Source: Chryseosolibacter sp964551035
GTDB taxonomy: Bacteria; Bacteroidota; Bacteroidia; Cytophagales; Cyclobacteriaceae
DNA length: 64,000 bases
Reading direction: 5' to 3'
Assembly (NCBI GenBank): GCA_964551035.1
Contig: CAZKBK010000019.1
Coordinates: forward strand, 1-64,000
The notes under the pieces are model-generated. The model saw only the letters and a program-made list of their open reading frames with translations, was not told the DNA's origin and made no database searches. This document shows, piece by piece, positions 25,964 through 35,099 of the stretch. The first letter of the stretch is position 1. Each line of letters begins with the position of its first letter. The position numbers and the translations under genes were made by a program.

Positions 25964-26428
25964 TTATTTCATTTTCCTCGCATAATACTTGCCGATCACC
26001 AGCGCAATCGGCATTCCGACGGCGAAAACGAGAATGACGGCGCCAAGGGTAACGGACCGCAGGGTGAAATCAGCTTGCCGGACTGAGGATGCCGGAAGCA
26101 CGAGCAGGTTCATGACCATCCAGATCAACACGCCGTATACGGCGCCGGTCGCCATCCGGTTCATGCGCATGATGCGGATACGGGGGTAAAGCAAATAAAA
26201 CAAGATTGTCCAAACCAGGGCGATGAGATAGTGGAAGGCAAGTCCGGCGAGCGCCATACCCAGGCCGCCGGTGAGTGCCGCCGCTCCGAAGGCGCCGCTT
26301 GCAATAAAACGAAACATGGGCATGGGTGCTACCTGGTAGATGATCATTGCCGCCAGCGCGTCGATCGTCCCGGCCAGCAACCATGCGAGCAAAATGCTGC
26401 TGGTGGGGCGTTCATAGATATTGCTCAT
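25964..26428 (-). CDS. Four-helix membrane protein, DUF1440/YagU-like
   Basis: 154 residues with four membrane helices: ILLAWLLAGTIDALAAMIIY, FIASGAFGAAALTGGLGMAL with LAGLAFHYLIALVWTILFYL, ATGAVYGVLIWMVMNLLVLP, and VTLGAVILVFAVGMPIALVI. The GaaaLTGGlgMAl...FHylIAlvwt... phrase resembles the YagU/DUF1440 family of small inner-membrane proteins linked to acid or envelope stress. No catalytic residues are seen. The gene is isolated on the minus strand and divergent from the NarL-type regulator. Confidence 0.6.
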   Translation of the reverse strand: MSNIYERPTSSILLAWLLAGTIDALAAMIIYQVAPMPMFRFIASGAFGAAALTGGLGMALAGLAFHYLIALVWTILFYLLYPRIRIMRMNRMATGAVYGVLIWMVMNLLVLPASSVRQADFTLRSVTLGAVILVFAVGMPIALVIGKYYARKMK

Positions 26429-26606
26429 TCTGTGTATCGATTGGTGATTTGTTTCAAGTTACAACACGAATCTAATGTACGGTTCGAAACGACAGGGAAC
26501 AAAGGAAGAATATGGATCAACGGTAATCAAATCAGGAAAAATCACACGTTATGGGTGATTAATCCCGGCAAAGGGTAGGGTAACTTTATGTATATAACCT
26601 GAACTT

Positions 26607-27239
26607 ATGATGTACAATGAACCGACCAGGATTGTCATTGTTGAAGATGATGATGACATCCGAGAAACTTACAGGGTCATAATCAATGGCTCGGAAAAAT
26701 TTAGCGTCGTTAATTGCTTTGACAACGTAAAGGATGCGCTCGACGCCTTCATAATTGAAGTTCCCGATATTGTATTGATGGACATTGGGCTACCGGGGAT
26801 CAACGGGATCCAGGGCACCCGGATGATCCGCGAGCGATATCCCGACACGGAGATCGTGATGGTTACGGTGCACGAAGATTCTGACTACGTCTACCAGGCT
26901 TTAAAGGCCGGTGCTTCGGGCTACATTACAAAAAGTGCGAACTATCACGAACTGCTTACGGCATTAAAGGAGATCGCAAAAGGCGGTGCGCCGATGAGCA
27001 GCGTTATTGCCCGGCGTATTGTGGAAGACTTCCATCTGAGCACAGTATCGCCGTTGTCGCCGCGGGAAACAGAAGTACTTCACCTCATCGCGCAGTGCAA
27101 GACGTACACGCAGATCTCCGAGGACCTCCTTATTTCAAAAGAGACCACCAAAACATTCATCAAGAACATTTACTCGAAATTGCAAGTCAACAGCAAGTCA
27201 GAGGCGGTTGCCAAGGCGACTCGCGAAAAACTCATCTGA
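26607..27239 (+). CDS. NarL/FixJ-family response regulator
   Basis: 210 residues. Receiver (1-125): acidic pocket IVEDDDDI, phosphoacceptor Asp in VLMDIGLPGINGIQGT, TVHEDSDYV, KAGASGYITKS (conserved Lys). Linker, then a LuxR-type HTH (145-205): LSPRETEVLHLIAQCKTYTQ, ISEDLLISKETTKTFIKNIY, KLQVNSKSEAV. Two ATGs (26607, 26610) are possible. No sensor kinase is adjacent, so it is an orphan regulator and the cognate kinase is unknown. Confidence 0.92.
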   Translation: MMYNEPTRIVIVEDDDDIRETYRVIINGSEKFSVVNCFDNVKDALDAFIIEVPDIVLMDIGLPGINGIQGTRMIRERYPDTEIVMVTVHEDSDYVYQALKAGASGYITKSANYHELLTALKEIAKGGAPMSSVIARRIVEDFHLSTVSPLSPRETEVLHLIAQCKTYTQISEDLLISKETTKTFIKNIYSKLQVNSKSEAVAKATREKLI

Positions 27240-27287
27240 CTGGTTTAGGGGAGGCGCGAAATACGTATACTTGCGGAAACTTCGGGC

Positions 27288-27680
27288 GTGAAGCTTCCCA
27301 AACCGACATTTATCCCTGCGCTGGTCTGGCTGGCAGTTATTACAATACTCCTTTGTCTTCCGGGCACCGCTTTCCCGACAGAGAATTGGTTCTCGCTGAT
27401 CTGGCTGGACAAGTGGATACATGTCGGCCTGTTCGCCACCCTTGTTTTTTTATTCTGCTTCGGCCTTACCAACCGGAAGCCATCAGGAAGGAGGTTTTCC
27501 TGGCGATTCATCGCCATCGCGCTGGCATGCATCGCCTACGGCGTAATCATGGAATTTGTCCAGGACCGGATGATACCGCGGCGTACCTTCGACGCCTGGG
27601 ATATGGCGGCCAACACAGTTGGCAGTTGTCTGGGACTCATCGCTGCGTTCAGGCTTCTGCGTCGGAACGGCGCCGCGTAA
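27288..27680 (+). CDS. VanZ-like membrane protein
   Basis: 130 residues from a GTG start (27288), about 48 bases after the response regulator stop. Four membrane helices and the VanZ-like phrases LCLPGTAFP, DKWIHVGLFATLVFLF, AYGVIMEFVQ (conserved Glu) and RTFDAWDMAANTVGS (conserved Asp/Asn). VanZ homologues confer low-level teicoplanin resistance in enterococci, but most family members are uncharacterised. Convergent with the peptidase gene (stop-to-stop gap of 4 bases). Confidence 0.85.
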   Translation: MKLPKPTFIPALVWLAVITILLCLPGTAFPTENWFSLIWLDKWIHVGLFATLVFLFCFGLTNRKPSGRRFSWRFIAIALACIAYGVIMEFVQDRMIPRRTFDAWDMAANTVGSCLGLIAAFRLLRRNGAA

Positions 27681-27684
27681 GATG

Positions 27685-28986
27685 CTACCGTACCGTTGAC
27701 TTGTCGATGCGCGACGGCGTATCCTGGCCGGCGACCACGGATCTTGACCCCAGGTAAATGGCGCGTATGGCCGCCACAATGTTCGGCACATCGAGCGTCT
27801 CGAATTCATCGTCCACCGTATGATAAAATTCGTCCGTGTCGATTTGATCCGTGGAAACGGTATGTGCGGGAACCCCGAGGCGCGCAAGGGTCGCGTTGTC
27901 GGACCGGTAGAAAAGGTTTTGCTTCGGATAGGGGTCCGGCATGATGTGGAAGTCTGATCCTTCAAGGTTCCGGGCCACTATTTCTCCCAGGTCGGAGCGC
28001 TCGTATCCTGTCATGAAAGCGTGATCCCGACCCCATTTTGAGGGCTTGCCAATCATTTCGATGTTGAACATGGCAACGATGTTTTCCGGATCCAGTTGTT
28101 TCGAGAAGTACTTTGAACCAAACCCGCCGATCTCTTCCGCTGTAAAGGCGACAAAAATAATGGAGCGCGCGTTGTTATTCATCTTCCGGAAATGCTCCGC
28201 GAGCACCATCACGGCGGTGGTTCCGGAGGCATCGTCGTCGGCACCGTTGGCAATGGAATCACCGTTGACCGGCGGTCTGACGCCGATGTGGTCATAGTGC
28301 GCGGAAAAAATCACAAACTCATCTTTTCTGCTTTTACCCTCCAACATGCCAGCCACGTTGGCCATCGTGATGTCTCCAACTTCCTGGGTTGCCTTCACGC
28401 TCACTGACTTTCCTTCATTGAGCCCCATGATGAATACCTTGACATTGTTGCGGCCGGAGGTGAACCGTTCGCCGAAATACTGCCTGAAGGTTTGGAAGGC
28501 ACCAGCGAAGGCTTTGTCGAAGATCACGGCGAACGAGGCGGTATCGCGCAGGTAGCGCCCCGCATGAGCGAAAAAGTGTTGTTGCAGGTCTGCGACCGTA
28601 GAATCGTAAGGAATAAGTTTCACGTTCAGGGCCCTTTCATCAATGGAGGGAAGGTCGGAGACGATGAGGTAACTCCCGTTCGCCATTTCTCTTCCATCAA
28701 CGGACACGGCTGACTGGCCAGGGGAAACACGCTGCTTGGTGAACGGTTGCCGAAACCCAACCTGTCCGGGCAACGGCATCAGACCCGCGCGTTCAAATTC
28801 GCTTTCAATGAACGCAGCGGCGGGCTCGATCAGTTCGGGACTGGCGGCAGGCCGTCCCATCATCGCATCGGCTGCAAGCGTCCGGATTATCCTGGTGACA
28901 TTGGCCTCAGAAATGACTTCGTTCGCGGGCTGGGCGAATGTTGTCCCGGACGCAAACAATAAAACGAAAAGAATATAAGTTCTCAT
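27685..28986 (-). CDS. Secreted M28-family zinc aminopeptidase/carboxypeptidase-like protein
   Basis: The ATG at 28986 (MRTYILFVLLFASGTTFAQ) places a clean signal peptide; ATG 29001 is also possible. The 433-residue protein has the two-zinc M28 site: HYDHIGVRPPVNGDSIANGA with DDDASGTT (His, Asp), FTAEEIGGFGS (Glu-Glu), FNIEMIGKPS (Asp-type position occupied by Glu, MIG) and TDQIDTDEFYHTVDDEFE (terminal His). A PA-like or lid domain occupies residues 110-220. Peptide substrates are expected in the periplasm or outside. Convergent with the VanZ-like gene. Confidence 0.9.
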   Translation of the reverse strand: MRTYILFVLLFASGTTFAQPANEVISEANVTRIIRTLAADAMMGRPAASPELIEPAAAFIESEFERAGLMPLPGQVGFRQPFTKQRVSPGQSAVSVDGREMANGSYLIVSDLPSIDERALNVKLIPYDSTVADLQQHFFAHAGRYLRDTASFAVIFDKAFAGAFQTFRQYFGERFTSGRNNVKVFIMGLNEGKSVSVKATQEVGDITMANVAGMLEGKSRKDEFVIFSAHYDHIGVRPPVNGDSIANGADDDASGTTAVMVLAEHFRKMNNNARSIIFVAFTAEEIGGFGSKYFSKQLDPENIVAMFNIEMIGKPSKWGRDHAFMTGYERSDLGEIVARNLEGSDFHIMPDPYPKQNLFYRSDNATLARLGVPAHTVSTDQIDTDEFYHTVDDEFETLDVPNIVAAIRAIYLGSRSVVAGQDTPSRIDKSTVR

Positions 28987-29192
28987 GGTGCAGGAAGACA
29001 TGATGCTAGATAGGAACTTTTGTAGAGCCTTGCAAGGCGATGGTGGCTACCCGATAAGAAGTTCCTCATAGATCACACTCAGGTCTGCGAGATTCCCGGC
29101 CCGAGTCGGCCCACGAGGAAGGAGCGAATACAATTCGGACCTCCCCGCATGCCGGATCTCACCTCACACCAAACCCTTCACGGCCAGATGAA

Positions 29193-31820
29193 CTACTCCG
29201 CCCGCAAACTCTCCACCGGGTTTGCCCTGGCGGCGCGGATCACCTGGAACCCCATGGTGCACAGAGCAAGCGAGATGATGAACACGGCGGTGAGAACAAA
29301 CGTCCATGCATCCAACGTCGTTCGATACGCAAAGAAATTCAACCACCAGCGCATCGCGAGCCACGCCAATGGGCTGAAAACCAAGACTGAAATTAAAATA
29401 GGCTTCAGGGAGCGGATGCTCAACAGCCCGATAATGTTCGCCATCGAACCACCCATCACCTTGCGGATACCGATCTCCTTCACCCTGGACTCAACCATGT
29501 AAGTAGACAAACCCAACAGGCCCATACACGCGATACAAACCGCCATGCCCGTAAATATTCTCGTCAGCAACAGCGTTCTGCGGACGCCCAGAAATTTAGC
29601 CTCATACTCCGCATCCACAAAGTGAAAATCGGGCGGGAAGTCAGGACTAAACCGGGCGTGTATATCCGACAACCGGTCCATCGTTCTTGTAATATCAGAC
29701 AACGGACTAAGACGTATATGGATGGCGTTGAAGACCCAGTCGTGCTTTGCACCCATCAACACCATCGGCTCGATGCGCTGCATCGGCGATGTGAGCACGA
29801 AGTCCTTAACGACGCCCACGACGCGCCAGGTGTGACCATAGTCTTCGATAACCTCTCCAACCGGGTGATCGAAGTTCATTAACCTTACCGCCGTCTCGTT
29901 CAACAGCACCGCAGTGGAATCGGCGGGATATTTTTCCAGGTCGAGATCCCTGCCTTCGACGATCGTAAGACCCGCTGTGGTGGAAATGTCTTCGTCGACG
30001 TGGAACCGCTCCACCACGGCCTTGAAGCCCGGGTCTTTGCCGTTCCAGCTTAATTCAGTCGTTGCGCTCATTCGCTCCGTGATCGGAGAACTGGTCTTGG
30101 TAACGGAGCGTGCAAGGCCCGATTCGAGTAGTGCATTCCGGTATGCCTGATACTTTTCGCGAATGGTTCCGGTAATCGGATGGTAGATCAGGTGCTCGCG
30201 GTTATAGCCCGGCTCCCGGTCCTGTAAAAACCGGATCTGATGCTGTACCACCAGCGCCGACACCACAAGGGTAACCACAAACCCGAACTGCAGAAACACC
30301 AGGCTGCTTCTGAGAAAGCCCGCGCCGGCACCCAGCACGGTCTCCCCTTTCAACACGCGAAGGGGCCTGAACGACGAAAGAAAAAATGCCGGGTACATAC
30401 CCGCGACGATACCGACCACGGTGACGCCTGCAACGACGACGCCCCAAAAGGCGGGATCCCCTACGTTCACGGTCAGGTCCTGGCCGACGAGCCTGTTGAA
30501 GAAAGGCAATATCAGTATTACAGCGAGGAAGGAAATAACCGCCGCGCCCCAGGCGACCAATACGGACTCACAGAGGAACTGCAGGATGAGCGATCGACGC
30601 AAGGCCCCGGTGACTTTGCGCACACCCACTTCCCTGGCACGACGTTGCGAACGCGCCGTGCTCAGGTTGATAAAGTTGATGCAGGCGATTGCAAGCAAAA
30701 GCACGCCAAGCAGCCCAAGCATCCGGACCACTTCGATCCTCCCTCCGGCAGGTACGCCATTTTCAAACCGCCCGTACAGGTGATTGTCGACGTACGGGTA
30801 GAGAAACACTTCCGTATCATCATTCGGGCCGGCGTAATTCTTTCGAATATGCGCGAGGTTCTTGTTGACCGCGGTCAGCTCAGCCCCTTCATCGAGCAAG
30901 ACAAAGGTGGACAGCGAATGGTTGTTCCAGTTCTCGTCCTTTTCACCGAGGCTTTCCAGAAAATGAAACGGGATCAAAAAGTCGAAATCGAAGTCGGTGT
31001 TGGAGGGAAGGTCCTGCAAGACGCCCGTGACGGTGAAGGAAAAATCCATCCCCGACATTGCAAAGGTCACCGTTTCCCCCAGTGCGTCGCGGGTGCCAAA
31101 CAGCTTGTGCGCAAAAGCTTCCGTAATTACGATTGACGACGGTTCTTTCATCGCATCATTTGCCGATCCACGGACAAATGGAAAAGAAAACATGGTGAGG
31201 AAAGCGGGGTCCGTTAGCGTGACGCGATCGATCTTAAGACGCGCCTCGTCCGTCTTGAGCAGGTAAGTGTCGCTGTACTGGGCAAAGCTGACCGCGGATT
31301 CAACAGCTGCAAAGTCGTTCGCGATCGCCGCCGCCAAGGGGCGAGGCGTGGAGGATGTACACCTCAGTTCCCCTTCGATCCGCTTCTTGTTCCAGGCCAT
31401 GTACGTTCGTTCCTTGTTTGCGTGGAACTGGTCATACGAAAATTCGTGACTGACCCATAGGAACAACAACATCGCCCCGACAAGTCCAACGGCCAGGCCC
31501 AGGATGTTGAGTGCTGCGTATCCCTTATTCCGGCCCATGACGCGCACGGCCACCTTCAGGTAATTGGCTACCATAACAAAATCGTTTAGGTGAATGGAGA
31601 AATGGTTTCTAAATACGATTCCGGGTCTGCAATAGCGGAGGGTGTTCCAAAGGAGCCGTCGTCGCGCGCGACGAACGCGCACCACCTCCGGCGTCGCCGT
31701 TGTCTCCTTGTCGAGATCGCGATGGAAACGCTCGATCAGGTCACCTTCGATCTCCTCGAGGAGGTCGGGTGGACAAAACCACCGCAACATGCGGAGCGCC
31801 GTTTTAGGTAGGTGCTTCAT
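29193..31820 (-). CDS. FtsX/MacB-type ABC transporter permease with PadR-linked N-terminal prefix
   Basis: The ATG at 31820 (MKHLPKTALRMLRWFCPPDL) is used; the longer frame starts at a TTG. The 875-residue protein begins with the permease prefix domain 2 (LLEEIEGDLIERFHRD), then FtsX-like organisation: MFSFPFVRG, two blocks of membrane helices (about 370-440 and 740-860) and MacB periplasmic domains. No ATPase gene is next to it, so the partner is elsewhere. The prefix domain and the PadR gene 51 bases upstream on the same strand are a recurring pair in Cytophagales; the permease may export a lipid or peptide. Confidence 0.88.
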   Translation of the reverse strand: MKHLPKTALRMLRWFCPPDLLEEIEGDLIERFHRDLDKETTATPEVVRVRRARRRLLWNTLRYCRPGIVFRNHFSIHLNDFVMVANYLKVAVRVMGRNKGYAALNILGLAVGLVGAMLLFLWVSHEFSYDQFHANKERTYMAWNKKRIEGELRCTSSTPRPLAAAIANDFAAVESAVSFAQYSDTYLLKTDEARLKIDRVTLTDPAFLTMFSFPFVRGSANDAMKEPSSIVITEAFAHKLFGTRDALGETVTFAMSGMDFSFTVTGVLQDLPSNTDFDFDFLIPFHFLESLGEKDENWNNHSLSTFVLLDEGAELTAVNKNLAHIRKNYAGPNDDTEVFLYPYVDNHLYGRFENGVPAGGRIEVVRMLGLLGVLLLAIACINFINLSTARSQRRAREVGVRKVTGALRRSLILQFLCESVLVAWGAAVISFLAVILILPFFNRLVGQDLTVNVGDPAFWGVVVAGVTVVGIVAGMYPAFFLSSFRPLRVLKGETVLGAGAGFLRSSLVFLQFGFVVTLVVSALVVQHQIRFLQDREPGYNREHLIYHPITGTIREKYQAYRNALLESGLARSVTKTSSPITERMSATTELSWNGKDPGFKAVVERFHVDEDISTTAGLTIVEGRDLDLEKYPADSTAVLLNETAVRLMNFDHPVGEVIEDYGHTWRVVGVVKDFVLTSPMQRIEPMVLMGAKHDWVFNAIHIRLSPLSDITRTMDRLSDIHARFSPDFPPDFHFVDAEYEAKFLGVRRTLLLTRIFTGMAVCIACMGLLGLSTYMVESRVKEIGIRKVMGGSMANIIGLLSIRSLKPILISVLVFSPLAWLAMRWWLNFFAYRTTLDAWTFVLTAVFIISLALCTMGFQVIRAARANPVESLRAE

Positions 31821-31871
31821 TTCCAGTTTCAATACTTTACAGGAGCCGGACGATTCGAAGGAACTCCGGCA

Positions 31872-32204
31872 TTATCTTCCGCTTGTTTTCAGTTGCGGTA
31901 TCATTTTCCAAAGCTCGATACGCGCCTCGCGCATGTTTCGAAGCATTGCCAGCCCGGCGCTGGTGATCGTGTAGATCCGCTTCCGTCGTCCGCCGCGCGC
32001 GTTGGTGGCGCCCCCGAAACGGGATTTAATGTATCCCTTGTCCTCCAGCCGGTACAACGTCACGTGTACCGCACTCAGGTTGACCTCGCGTCGCAATCGC
32101 GTTTCGATCTCTTCAGCAATGGCAGCTCCGTAAGCATCATCCCGAAGCGCGCCAACCATCGTCAACACCAGTTCTTCAAACTCGCCAAGATAATCCTTAC
32201 CCAT
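31872..32204 (-). CDS. PadR-family transcriptional regulator
   Basis: The ATG at 32204 (MGKDYLGEFEELVLTMVGAL) gives 110 residues; the longer frame to 32375 is a spurious extension over the mannonate dehydratase 3' end. The winged-helix core is complete: AAIAEEIETRLRREVNLSAV, HVTLYRLEDKGYIKSRFGGA, and the wing GGRRKRIYTITSAG. The C-terminal helix is short, so it belongs to the PadR-s2-like subfamily. It lies 51 bases upstream of the prefix-domain permease and likely represses that transcript. Inducer unknown. Confidence 0.9.
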   Translation of the reverse strand: MGKDYLGEFEELVLTMVGALRDDAYGAAIAEEIETRLRREVNLSAVHVTLYRLEDKGYIKSRFGGATNARGGRRKRIYTITSAGLAMLRNMREARIELWKMIPQLKTSGR

Positions 32205-32322
32205 TTCCTTATATTTTGTTAAGTAAATAAACGAACAGGGAAGCGAAATAACAAGCCGTCGGAAAAGAATGTTTTTTAGGATCTCAACCCAGGTGGGGCT
32301 GCACGCAGCCAACAGCTCCCCG

Positions 32323-33486
32323 CTATTCGCCCAGGGCACGGGCAACCCCGAACTCCAGCCCCCGCAGTTCTGCAAGGCCGCGGAGCCTGCCGATCGCGGA
32401 GTAGCCAGGGTACGTCGACTTCTTCAGGTCGTCCAGCATCTGGTGTCCATGATCCGGGCGCATCGGAATCGAAACCTTTCGCCGTTTCATCATGGATACA
32501 ATTTCGCTGACCACCTCGTACATGTCGGCGTCGCCCGCAAGGTGGTCGGCCTCGTAGAAGTTTCCGTCGTTATCGCGCTTCGTATTTCTCAGGTGGAGAA
32601 AGTGAATGTGGTCGCCCAACCTGCGAACCATTCCCGCAAGGTCGTTGTCGCTGCGAACGCCGTACGACCCCGTGCAAAAGCAAAGTCCGTTCGCTTGAGA
32701 GGGCGCCGCCCCGAGAATCTCCACAGCATCCTGCTCCGTACTTACGATGCGTGGCAATCCCAGGATGGGATAGGGCGGATCGTCGGGGTGGATGGCCATC
32801 TTCAGTCCCACTTCTTCCGCCACCGGAACCACTTGCTGTAGAAAGTAGAACAAGTTTGACTTCAGCCGGGATGCGTCGATGTGCGCATACTGTCTCAGCG
32901 CGGCGAGGATCTGTTCCTCCGTAAACCTTTCTTCGCTTCCCGGCAGGCCGAGCAATGCATTGCGGTAAAGCGTTTCCTTTTCGCCGTCGGTCATGGAAGC
33001 AAAGCGGACCTGCGCGCGCGCAACTTCGTCGGTTGTGTAGTCTTTTTCCGCGCCGGGTCTTTTCAGCAGGAAAAGGTCAAACGCGATGAAGGCGAATCTT
33101 TCAAAGTAGAGGGCCTTGCTCCCATCGGGCATTTCATACGAGACGTCTGTTCTCATCCAGTCGAGGATAGGCATGAAATTGTAAGTAACCACCTTCAGGC
33201 CACAGCGTGCGACGTTTCTCAGGCTTTGCTTGTAATTGTCGATGTACTGCATGAAAGCACCGGATCGCTTTTTGATGTCCTCATGGACGGGAAGGCTTTC
33301 AATCACCGTCCAACTCAGGCCTGCGGCCTCCACCTCACTGCTTCGCTTCCCGATTTCATCGATCGTCCATACGTCGCCCACGGGGACGTGATGAAGCGCG
33401 GTCACAACGCCTGTGCAGCCGGCCTGTCGAATGTCTGCCAGGCTTACGGGATCTTTCGGGCCGTACCACCGCATCGTTTGTTCCAT
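32323..33486 (-). CDS. uxuA: Mannonate dehydratase (UxuA)
   Basis: The ATG at 33486 makes the product start MEQTMRWYGPKDPVSLADIR, as in E. coli UxuA, so it is preferred over 33495; length 387. UxuA dehydrates D-mannonate to 2-keto-3-deoxygluconate. Family marks: GCTGVVTALHHVPVGDVW, IESLPVHEDIKK, the metal-binding His/Asp near IHPDDPPYPILGLPRI and FCTGSYGVRSDND, HFLHLRNTKRD and MRPDHGHQ. Glucuronate released from glucuronoxylan would reach it. It follows the secreted xylanase gene but a strong hairpin lies between them. Confidence 0.95.
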   Translation of the reverse strand: MEQTMRWYGPKDPVSLADIRQAGCTGVVTALHHVPVGDVWTIDEIGKRSSEVEAAGLSWTVIESLPVHEDIKKRSGAFMQYIDNYKQSLRNVARCGLKVVTYNFMPILDWMRTDVSYEMPDGSKALYFERFAFIAFDLFLLKRPGAEKDYTTDEVARAQVRFASMTDGEKETLYRNALLGLPGSEERFTEEQILAALRQYAHIDASRLKSNLFYFLQQVVPVAEEVGLKMAIHPDDPPYPILGLPRIVSTEQDAVEILGAAPSQANGLCFCTGSYGVRSDNDLAGMVRRLGDHIHFLHLRNTKRDNDGNFYEADHLAGDADMYEVVSEIVSMMKRRKVSIPMRPDHGHQMLDDLKKSTYPGYSAIGRLRGLAELRGLEFGVARALGE

Positions 33487-33582
33487 CAGATACATAAGGT
33501 GATTGGATTGTTTGTTCGTTTCATTTCGTATTAAACTGCTATGAAATTAAGACGAGAACCACAAAACTCCAATGCGGGACAA

Positions 33583-33621
33583 GATAAAGGCTTGCCCGCG
33601 AGGTGCGGTGCAAGCCTTATC
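33583..33621. terminator. Terminator-like hairpin between the T9SS xylanase and uxuA
   Basis: GATAAAGGCTTGC (33583-33595) pairs with GCAAGCCTTATC (33610-33621), one bulged base and a 14-base loop. It lies 20 bases past the stop of the xylanase on the minus strand. The T-run is short, so it may also only stabilise RNA ends. Confidence 0.65.
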
Positions 33622-33640
33622 ATCACTTAACCCATACAAA

Positions 33641-34846
33641 TTATCTGAAAAGTATTTTTTTGTGATATTTCCTCGATCCGTCGGAGACGTGGAGCAGGTA
33701 CATCCCGGGCGGTTCATTAAGTTCGACATTAACGGTACGTTGACGCACAACCCTCGCGGACCAACGTTCGCGGCCCTGCAGGTCGGTGATCCGCAGCAGA
33801 TACTCGCCACCGTCGAGTTCAACACTGAAGTTGCCGTTGGTGGGATTGGGATAAACGCCAAATTCGTTCTCTTGTTCTTCGGTTGAAGTGATACAGAATG
33901 TGCCGCCGGGCGCCGTGGCCACATATTGTCTGAGCCATTCCATCGCCGGGCGTTCCGAACCATTGGCGCGGAGCAGATAGGCATCCGTTCGCCAGATCTC
34001 GCCCTGCTTATACCCCCAAAGTGTAATGCCATGAACGTCAGGATGACGCCAGAGCAGGGGAAACAACGCTTCATATCGTGCTTTTTGTTCAGCGTCATCC
34101 GCCAGATTAATATCGAACTCGGAAATGTGAATGGGCAAACCCGTGTCGCCCAACTTATCGAGATTGCTCGTGATCGTGCTTAACTCCGTGGTTTCCAGGA
34201 AATGGCCTTGTTCTCCAATGACGTCGATGAGACCCTCGCCCTTCAGCCGATCGATGATTCGTAGGTACTGGTCCGTCGCGGCGGTGCTGCTGACCACGTT
34301 GTAATCGTTGAGAACGAGTTTGGCATTGGGACAATACTCCCGCGCCTTTTCAAAAGCCCAAACCACCCATTCCCAGCCGGTGGCGCCCGAGCCGCCAATC
34401 GCCTGCATGTAGGACGGTGGCGCATGCAAAGGTTCGTTGACAACGTCGATGAAATCCGTGTCCGGATATCGTTGACAGAATTCGCTGATCCACTCTTCCA
34501 CTTCCTCCTTCTGTTCCTCCTCGCTCAGGTCAGCAATCCACCCGGGCTGTTGCTGGCCCCAGACCAGGGTATGTTGTTTAAAAGGCAGCCCGTTGTCTTT
34601 TGCAAACTGGTATGCCATATCAAGCGCTGACCAGTTCATGTTGTCACGTGTCGCCTCCACCGAGCCCCATTTTCCGGCATTCTCGGGAGTTACCTGGTTC
34701 CAATGGCTCTTGAAATCAGCAGGGGTGTAGCCTGCGATAATGTTGCCGATGAATTTGCATTTGTCTTTTGCGATCTGCGCATGCGACATCAGCGACATCG
34801 CCAGCAACGCGCAGAGCATACATACTTTCATTCCCGCATCTTTCAT
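33641..34846 (-). CDS. GH10 endo-1,4-beta-xylanase with T9SS sorting domain
   Basis: ATG 34846 (MKDAGMKVCMLCALLAMSLM, then SHAQ) is preferred; 34831 is also possible. 401 residues. The GH10 barrel covers about 35-330: acid/base Glu in DFIDVVNEPLHAPP and nucleophile Glu in LPIHISEFDINLA, plus LVWGQQQPGW and TLWGYKQGEIWR. The last ~75 residues are a T9SS type A sorting domain (FGVYPNPTNGNFSVELDGGE, ending KKILFR), so it should be secreted to the outside or cell surface. It cleaves xylan internally. It is divergent from the second GH10 gene, with LacI-type operators between. Confidence 0.95.
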   Translation of the reverse strand: MKDAGMKVCMLCALLAMSLMSHAQIAKDKCKFIGNIIAGYTPADFKSHWNQVTPENAGKWGSVEATRDNMNWSALDMAYQFAKDNGLPFKQHTLVWGQQQPGWIADLSEEEQKEEVEEWISEFCQRYPDTDFIDVVNEPLHAPPSYMQAIGGSGATGWEWVVWAFEKAREYCPNAKLVLNDYNVVSSTAATDQYLRIIDRLKGEGLIDVIGEQGHFLETTELSTITSNLDKLGDTGLPIHISEFDINLADDAEQKARYEALFPLLWRHPDVHGITLWGYKQGEIWRTDAYLLRANGSERPAMEWLRQYVATAPGGTFCITSTEEQENEFGVYPNPTNGNFSVELDGGEYLLRITDLQGRERWSARVVRQRTVNVELNEPPGMYLLHVSDGSRKYHKKILFR

Positions 34847-34935
34847 GTTCAAGCGTGTATTTTGCCGTAAACCGCCATCCCCATCCATCCCCTGCCTCGA
34901 TCCTACTGTACTAATGTCGACCTTAAAATGAGATC

Positions 34936-34951
34936 ATGCAACCGATTGCAT
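34936..34951. promoter_or_regulatory. Candidate LacI operator, xylanase intergenic site 1
   Basis: ATGCAACCGATTGCAT, a near-perfect 16-bp palindrome (7 of 8 symmetric pairs), in the divergent xylanase region. The same core recurs at 63320-63333 beside the LacI gene. Confidence 0.7.
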
Positions 34952-35001
34952 ATGTTTTTGCAAAATATCCTATTTTTAGGTCAATTAGGTGCCATTTCTC
35001 C

Positions 35002-35013
35002 ATGCAACCGATT
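35002..35013. promoter_or_regulatory. Candidate LacI operator half-site, xylanase intergenic site 2
   Basis: ATGCAACCGATT, identical to the first 12 bases of site 1; the right half then departs from symmetry (continuing CAAGTTGC). Spaced about 66 bases from site 1, compatible with repression by a tetramer or with a second weaker site. Confidence 0.45.
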
Positions 35014-35099
35014 CAAGTTGCTAAGGTGATTAGATCGGTTTATATTACCCATAGAGAAGGAAGGGCCTGGCGTTTATAAGGCCAAAAATAAAGGAACCA

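Noticed and set aside
31872..32375. Longer PadR frame reaching 32375
   Set aside because: The extension overlaps the uxuA 3' end and lacks PadR sequence; the ATG at 32204 fits the family.
33547..34098. 183-codon minus-strand frame overlapping the secreted xylanase
   Set aside because: Out of frame with the xylanase and without any family features; a shadow.
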